From the NCBI GenBank assembly GCA_021789565.1, contig JAJYJL010000103.1, positions 1 through 12,158 of the forward strand: a stretch of 12,158 bases of DNA, written 5' to 3'. The stretch's first letter is position 1; every line of letters starts with the position of its first letter. The notes under the pieces were generated by a model that was not told the DNA's origin, made no database searches, and saw nothing but the letters and a program-made list of their open reading frames with translations. Position numbers and translations under genes: made by a program. This document shows, in pieces, positions 7,992 through 12,158 of this stretch. The stretch comes from Acidobacteriota bacterium (lineage in GTDB: Bacteria; Acidobacteriota; Terriglobia; UBA7540).

Positions 7992-9098
7992 ATGGAAAAA
8001 AGCTCGTGGAGCGGCCAAAGCGGAGCGGCACGCGTCTTTCTGCTGATTATGCTGGGCCTCGTCCTTTACTTTGTGGGACGAATCCTCCAGCCTTTTTTCC
8101 CGGCGCTCACCTGGGCAGCCATTCTGGCAACCGTCTTCTATCCCGTTTATCAGCGCGTGGAGCGCTATCTCCATCAGCGGGAGCTGGCAAGCGCCATCTG
8201 CTGTGTGCTGCTGACAGTGGCCATTATTCTTCCCGTGGTGGCAATTTTGTTTCTGATGGCTGGTGAGTCTGTGAAGGCCTACAGCACTCTTGATGATGTG
8301 ATTGCCAATGGCGTGCCTGCAAAGATTGCCGCCCTCCACAATTCCACCGCCTACAAGACGCTTGCCCGGCATCTGCAGGAAATGGGCATGCCTGAACCCA
8401 ACATTGGCGCCACAGCAATGCGCGCAGTCCGCGCGGGAAGCCGGTTCCTGGTAGAGCACAGCGCATCGGTCGTTTCTGGTTTTATGAATTTTATGCTTCA
8501 GCTTTTTGTGATGCTTTTCGGTCTCTACTACCTGTTTCTGCGTGGGCCGCAAATCCTACTCGAGATGCGAAGCCTCATTCCTTTTCGGTCCGAGTACGAA
8601 GAGCAGATCATCCAGAAATTTACAGGCGTGGTCCACGCCACATTCACCGGGAGTCTGGCGGTCGCCCTGATTCAGGGAGCGTTAGGCGGCCTGGGCTTCT
8701 GGATTTTCGGCATCGGCGCGCCGATCGTGTGGGGAGCGGCCATGGCCCTGACTTCGCTGGTGCCGGTGGTGGGGACGGCCATGATCTGGGGACCGGTGGT
8801 CATCTTCTACCTGCTGACCGGGTCGGTACTGAAAGGGCTCGTCATGCTGGCGGTGTTTGGCATTGCGGTGGGCTCGGTCGACAACATCCTGAAACCCATT
8901 CTCATCCAGCGGGGAATGGAGATTCATACTTTTTGGGTTTTTATCAGTGTCATCGGCGGGCTCAGTGTTTTCGGGTTTCTGGGCATAGTGCTGGGACCGT
9001 TTCTTTTCACCATCCTGGTTGTTCTGCTTGAAATCTACAAAGTCGAATTCGGAAGTGCGGCAACAGAGGAACCCGCATCCGGAGCTCTGGCGCGGTGA
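7992..9098 (+). CDS. AI-2E family (PerM/YdiK/TqsA-type) membrane protein
   Basis: A 368-residue polytopic inner-membrane protein covering the whole AI-2E transporter domain (about residues 15-350). Hydrophobic helices lie near residues 14-31, 34-52, 66-92, 160-185, 222-276 (a multi-helix block) and 283-350. Family signatures are visible: LVPVVGTAMIWGP, DNILKPILIQ, and GFLGIVLGPFLFTILVVLLEIY at the end. Members have been linked to autoinducer-2 export, to Na+/H+ antiport, or to permease roles of unknown substrate, so the cargo here cannot be stated. ATG 7992 follows AAGAGG (7977-7982) at nine bases. A TACAAT (7951-7956) could serve as a -10 element, but no -35 element is well placed. The gene lies 83 bases after the six-hairpin gene; nothing in the sequence ties it to sugar metabolism. 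Confidence 0.9.
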   Translation: MEKSSWSGQSGAARVFLLIMLGLVLYFVGRILQPFFPALTWAAILATVFYPVYQRVERYLHQRELASAICCVLLTVAIILPVVAILFLMAGESVKAYSTLDDVIANGVPAKIAALHNSTAYKTLARHLQEMGMPEPNIGATAMRAVRAGSRFLVEHSASVVSGFMNFMLQLFVMLFGLYYLFLRGPQILLEMRSLIPFRSEYEEQIIQKFTGVVHATFTGSLAVALIQGALGGLGFWIFGIGAPIVWGAAMALTSLVPVVGTAMIWGPVVIFYLLTGSVLKGLVMLAVFGIAVGSVDNILKPILIQRGMEIHTFWVFISVIGGLSVFGFLGIVLGPFLFTILVVLLEIYKVEFGSAATEEPASGALAR

Positions 9099-9181
9099 AT
9101 TGGCAGAACTGGCCGGTGTGATGATCCGGTGGGGCGGGTTTGAGCCTGGCGTCCCGAAAGCCGCTCCGTGGACCCATCTGA

Positions 9182-9211
9182 TTGACCTTTCCCGAATCCA
9201 GTTGTTAAGAT
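9182..9211 (+). promoter_or_regulatory. Candidate extended -10 promoter for the TPR gene
   Basis: TTGACC (9182-9187, five of six matches) and TAAGAT (9206-9211, four of six) are 18 bases apart. A TGT immediately before the -10 hexamer (9203-9205) makes it an extended -10 type. Transcription would start near 9218, leaving a short leader of about 24 bases with GGAGGG (9230-9235) six bases before the GTG start. The remainder of 9099-9241 shows no gene. Confidence 0.5.
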
Positions 9212-9241
9212 GACCAAGGTTGGATCAACGGAGGGAAAACT

Positions 9242-9961
9242 GTGGACCGATATACACGCCATCAACTGAAACATGATGACTTCCAGGAAAGAATGGAGGC
9301 CCTTCAGGTTTTTGCTGAGGAGCACCTGAAACAGATCATCCTGATCAGTGCGGCTGTGATTGTGGTGGCCGGCGCAGCGTGGTGGTTGAAGAGTCACTAC
9401 GCCCATCAGGAGGCTGCCGCGAATGCCGAGTTGCAGACCGCCATCACGACTTTCAACGCATACGTTGGCAGCAGCCAGCAGAGCGCTCTGATGGGTGTGG
9501 GCGAGAGCTATCCAACGGCCGCGGCGAAGTATCAAAAAGCCCTTGCACAGTTTTCCGACGTCGTTAAGAATTACCCCCACACCAAAGCCGCCGCGTATGC
9601 CCTGATCCAGATGGGAATCTGCCAGTCGCAGATGGGCAATGACACAACCGCCATTAAGACTTTGCAGGAATCCGCAAAGAACTCCGACCAGGAAATTGCT
9701 TCGCAGGCCCGGTTTGCGCTGGCCGGAGTGCTGGCAAAGACAGGCAAGGCCGATGAGGCCGCGAAAATATACCAGAACCTTGCCGACCACCCCACCACCT
9801 TGGTTCCTCGGGCCACGGCGCTGCTGGCCCTGGCGGACGTTTACCGTGTGAGCCAGCCGAAACGGGCCCGCGAGATTTACCAGCAGGTCCAAAAAGAATT
9901 CGGCTCTGACACCGTGATTGCCGAATCTCTAAAGCAGCAGCTCGCCACTTTGCCCCAATAG
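9242..9961 (+). CDS. YfgM-like membrane-anchored TPR protein
   Basis: A 239-residue protein starting with GTG behind a strong ribosome site (GGAGGG, 9230-9235). The charged N-terminus (MDRYTRHQLKHDDF, about 30 residues) should face the cytoplasm. A single membrane helix spans about residues 31-49 (IILISAAVIVVAGAAWWL). The rest is an Ala-rich helical array of tetratricopeptide repeats (about 75-215), for example KYQKALAQFSDVVKNYP, then IKTLQESA, then AAKIYQNLAD and AREIYQQVQKEFG. This layout matches YfgM/ancillary SecYEG translocon-type and CpoB-like tetratricopeptide proteins, which act in envelope protein handling. The role here is inferred from architecture; no partner gene is adjacent. It carries its own promoter candidate and is separated from ETF-QO by 157 bases. 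Confidence 0.82.
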   Translation: MDRYTRHQLKHDDFQERMEALQVFAEEHLKQIILISAAVIVVAGAAWWLKSHYAHQEAAANAELQTAITTFNAYVGSSQQSALMGVGESYPTAAAKYQKALAQFSDVVKNYPHTKAAAYALIQMGICQSQMGNDTTAIKTLQESAKNSDQEIASQARFALAGVLAKTGKADEAAKIYQNLADHPTTLVPRATALLALADVYRVSQPKRAREIYQQVQKEFGSDTVIAESLKQQLATLPQ

Positions 9962-10010
9962 AAAGTAAAGTCCTTGTCCAGGCAGATCGCTTTGCTTTCC
10001 TCCCTGATCT

Positions 10011-10028
10011 GGCCGGCGGCTTCCGGCC
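10011..10028. terminator. Perfect GC hairpin between the TPR gene and ETF-QO
   Basis: GGCCGG (10011-10016) and CCGGCC (10023-10028) form a perfect six-pair stem with a six-base loop, 49 bases after the TPR stop. Only a weak GTTT follows, so it is a poor match to an intrinsic terminator; it may be a mRNA-end structure or chance in GC-rich DNA. The rest of 9962-10118 shows no gene and no clear promoter. Confidence 0.3.
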
Positions 10029-10118
10029 CGGACGTTTCGTGATAAATTCTGAATTGGATCGGTGCGCTTTGCCGCAGGCGGTGGAGTGCGTTGGCATTCG
10101 ATTCGAGGACCTCTGCAG

Positions 10119-11798
10119 ATGCCCGAAGCCGAAAGGGAAACGCTTGAAACCGACGTGGTGATTGTGGGCGCAGGACCTGCCGGGCTCAGTTGCGCGCTGC
10201 GTCTTGCCCGGTTGATTGAACAGCGCAACGCAAAGGCGCCCGCCGGCCCTGCCCTTTCAGCAGAGAACATCTACGTTCTGGAAAAGGCCGGCGAGATTGG
10301 CGGCCACTGCCTTTCCGGGGCCGTGCTGGACCCTTGCTCGTTGCGCGAACTGGTTCCTGACTTTGAATCAAAGGGCGCGCCACTCGAATCGCCCGTGACG
10401 GACGACGCGGTCTATTTCCTGACGCCTCGAGGCCAGTGGAAGTTGCCCGTTAATCCTCCTTTCCTTCAGAACCATGGCAACTACCTCGTCTCTGTCAACA
10501 GACTGGCCAGGTGGCTGGGCGGCCTGGTGGAGACCGCCGGAGTGGGCCTGTTCCCGGGCTTTGCGGGTTCTGAAATCCTTTATGACGGCCGGCGTGTGGC
10601 GGGCGTCCGAACGGACGATAAAGGAATTGATCGGGACGGGAATCGCAAATCCAACTTCCAGCCGGGATACGACATTCGCGCCAAAGTAACGGTGCTTGCG
10701 GAAGGTACGCGCGGCTCACTGACCAAACAGCTTGTGCGACGGCAGGGGCTGGACAGGTTGGCGAATCCGCAGGCCTACTCGCTGGGCGCCAAGGAGTTGT
10801 GGCAGGTCCCTGGCGGGCGCATCCGCCGAGGGCAGGTGATCCACACGGCCGGCTGGCCGCTCAGTGGGCGGCAGTTTGGCGGTGGCTTCATTTACGCTCT
10901 GGAAGAGACTCACCTTTCCGTGGGTCTCGTGGCCGGGCTGGACGCTGAAGACCCGCGCTTCGACGTCCACAACTGCTTGCAGCAATTCAAGACTCATCCT
11001 TTTGTGAACAGCCTGCTTGAAGGCGGCGAGATGCTGCGCTACGGCGCCAAGACCATTCCCGAGGGAGGATATTTTTCAATTCCCACCACGGCCGTGGATG
11101 GAGCGCTGATTATTGGCGATGCCGCCGGCTTCCTGGATGCCCAGCGGTTGAAGGGCCTCCACCTGGCCATTAAAACCGGCATGCTGGCGGCAGAGACTAT
11201 TTTCGAAGCGCTCGTGCGGGAGGACATTTCAGAGGCTCGGCTGAAGCAGTTTGAAACGAAGTGGCGCGCAAGCTGGGTCCACGATGAGCTCTGGAAGGTC
11301 CGCAATTACCGCCAGGGGTTCGAGCACGGCTTCTGGCCCGGAGTGCTGCACGCGGGGCTGCAGATGATGACGGGCGGACGCGGTGTCCGCGCGCGCTACC
11401 CGCTGCGCAAAGATCACGAGCACATGAAGCACCTGGACGAGATGGGGCCCGGTGGGGCCGCGAAAGTCAAGCCCGACGGAGAGCTGACGTTCGATAAGCT
11501 TTCAGACGTTTACCGCTCCGGAACGCACCACGAGGAAGACCAGCCGTGCCACCTGAAAATTGCTGACTTCGATATTTGCAACAATCGTTGCACGAACGAG
11601 TACGGCAATCCCTGCCAGCACTTCTGCCCGGCAGCGGTGTATGAAATGGAAGAGAACGTGGACGGCCCCGGCAAGCACTTGAAGATTAATGCCTCGAATT
11701 GCGTGCATTGCAAGACCTGCGACATCGCCGACCCTTATGAGATCATCACCTGGGTGGCGCCGGAAGGCGGCGGCGGGCCGCGTTACGATCGAATGTGA
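10119..11798 (+). CDS. Electron-transfer-flavoprotein:quinone oxidoreductase (ETF-QO)
   Basis: A 559-residue membrane-associated flavo-iron-sulfur protein. It takes electrons from reduced ETF (fed by acyl-CoA and amino-acid dehydrogenases) and reduces the membrane quinone. The N-terminal FAD Rossmann motif VIVGAGPAGLS has GAGPAG at residues 17-22. Further family motifs include EKAGEIGGHCLSGAVLDP, the second FAD motif DGALIIGDAAGFLDAQRLKG, and the C-terminal cluster domain. The 4Fe-4S ligands by family pattern are C503 (FCPAAVYE), C528, C531 and C534 (NCVHCKTCDIADP), with the same 25-residue gap as in human ETF-QO. Three extra cysteines, C487, C491 and C499, precede them. ATG 10119 is preferred (GAGG at 10105-10108); a GTG at 10062 would add 19 residues before the FAD domain. 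The ETF alpha/beta genes are not in the window. Confidence 0.93.
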   Translation: MPEAERETLETDVVIVGAGPAGLSCALRLARLIEQRNAKAPAGPALSAENIYVLEKAGEIGGHCLSGAVLDPCSLRELVPDFESKGAPLESPVTDDAVYFLTPRGQWKLPVNPPFLQNHGNYLVSVNRLARWLGGLVETAGVGLFPGFAGSEILYDGRRVAGVRTDDKGIDRDGNRKSNFQPGYDIRAKVTVLAEGTRGSLTKQLVRRQGLDRLANPQAYSLGAKELWQVPGGRIRRGQVIHTAGWPLSGRQFGGGFIYALEETHLSVGLVAGLDAEDPRFDVHNCLQQFKTHPFVNSLLEGGEMLRYGAKTIPEGGYFSIPTTAVDGALIIGDAAGFLDAQRLKGLHLAIKTGMLAAETIFEALVREDISEARLKQFETKWRASWVHDELWKVRNYRQGFEHGFWPGVLHAGLQMMTGGRGVRARYPLRKDHEHMKHLDEMGPGGAAKVKPDGELTFDKLSDVYRSGTHHEEDQPCHLKIADFDICNNRCTNEYGNPCQHFCPAAVYEMEENVDGPGKHLKINASNCVHCKTCDIADPYEIITWVAPEGGGGPRYDRM

Positions 11799-11866
11799 CG
11801 GATCGCGGCGCCATCGACGGCAACGGTTGTAAGGCCCGGGGAAAGCGCGGATTTCAGACTGGTTTT

Positions 11867-12158
11867 ATGGAAAATCCATCAGAGAAATTCACAGCCACTG
11901 TGAGCGAACCGGGCGGGAACGAAGCCCGAGGGAAAGAAGTTGAGATCGCGGAGAATCCCCGCGAGTTCACGCTCTGGCAGCGGTTTCAAATTTTCCTTGC
12001 AAGCTGGATCGGCTATCTCGCGGTTCTTCTGATTGGCCGAACGTTGCGCTGGCACGTGGAAGGCTGGGAAAACTGGGAAGCGGCGAACCGCGCGCGGAAG
12101 GGCATCATCTACACCTTCTGGCACCGCGAAATCTTTTCGGCGTGCTGGTTCTGGCGGC
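11867..12158 (+). CDS. DUF374-type lysophospholipid acyltransferase-like protein, N-terminal part (runs off window)
   Basis: An open frame continues to the last base and encodes at least 97 residues. After a charged leader of about 35 residues comes a membrane segment (FLASWIGYLAVLLIGRTL, about 43-60), then HVEGWENW, and GIIYTFWHREIF with the FWH at residues 84-86. This order (helix, EGxEN-like, xxFWH) is that of DUF374 / lysophospholipid-type acyltransferases, inner-membrane enzymes that acylate lipids, possibly lipid A-type glycolipids. The start is uncertain. ATG 11867 has no clear ribosome site. The frame is also open from GTG 11795, which overlaps the ETF-QO stop as GTGA and would suggest translational coupling, but it has no good ribosome site either. 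The acyltransferase call rests on the first 97 residues only. Confidence 0.65.
   Translation, partial: MENPSEKFTATVSEPGGNEARGKEVEIAENPREFTLWQRFQIFLASWIGYLAVLLIGRTLRWHVEGWENWEAANRARKGIIYTFWHREIFSACWFWR

Noticed and set aside
9035..9892. Minus-strand open frame (285 codons) opposite the TPR gene
   Set aside because: It spans two genes and the promoter-bearing gap between them, with no family resemblance.

Overview
The window looks like a stretch of chromosome from a GC-rich soil-type bacterium, most probably an acidobacterium or a close relative. This rests on the run of Tat-exported sugar enzymes, a PQQ-dependent dehydrogenase next to a sugar isomerase/epimerase, and the style of the housekeeping genes. 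It is inference; there is no rRNA or other strong phylogenetic marker here. All eight recognised genes lie on the + strand. The long minus-strand frames are shadows caused by high GC.

Region 1 (1-7908) is a carbohydrate-oriented block. It opens with the 3' end of a PQQ-dependent alcohol/sugar dehydrogenase gene. A short intergenic stretch with a REP-like palindrome follows. Then come three consecutive proteins that each begin with a twin-arginine (Tat) signal: a TIM-barrel sugar phosphate isomerase/epimerase-like protein, a 1014-residue GH42-like (beta-galactosidase-like) multidomain protein, and an 842-residue protein with a six-hairpin (alpha/alpha toroid) glycosidase-like core. A candidate promoter sits in front of the GH42-like gene, just downstream of a hairpin. 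If all three are exported, they would process glycans or (oxidised) sugars outside the cytoplasm, with the quinoprotein dehydrogenase as a possible periplasmic oxidation step. No transporter, regulator or SusC/D pair is visible here.

Region 2 (7992-12158) is housekeeping and membrane biology: an AI-2E family (PerM/YdiK-type) membrane protein, a membrane-anchored TPR protein of YfgM type with its own good promoter candidate, an electron-transfer-flavoprotein:quinone oxidoreductase (ETF-QO), and the 5' end of a DUF374-type lysophospholipid acyltransferase-like gene that runs off the window. ETF-QO would pass electrons from acyl-CoA and amino-acid dehydrogenases to the quinone pool.

I see no convincing wholly new system. 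The best leads are the Tat-exported sugar-enzyme trio, the degenerate acid/base and zinc-site motifs in the GH42-like protein, the unassigned six-hairpin protein, and three extra cysteines next to the ETF-QO iron-sulfur cluster. No tRNA, rRNA, CRISPR array, insertion sequence or phage gene was seen.
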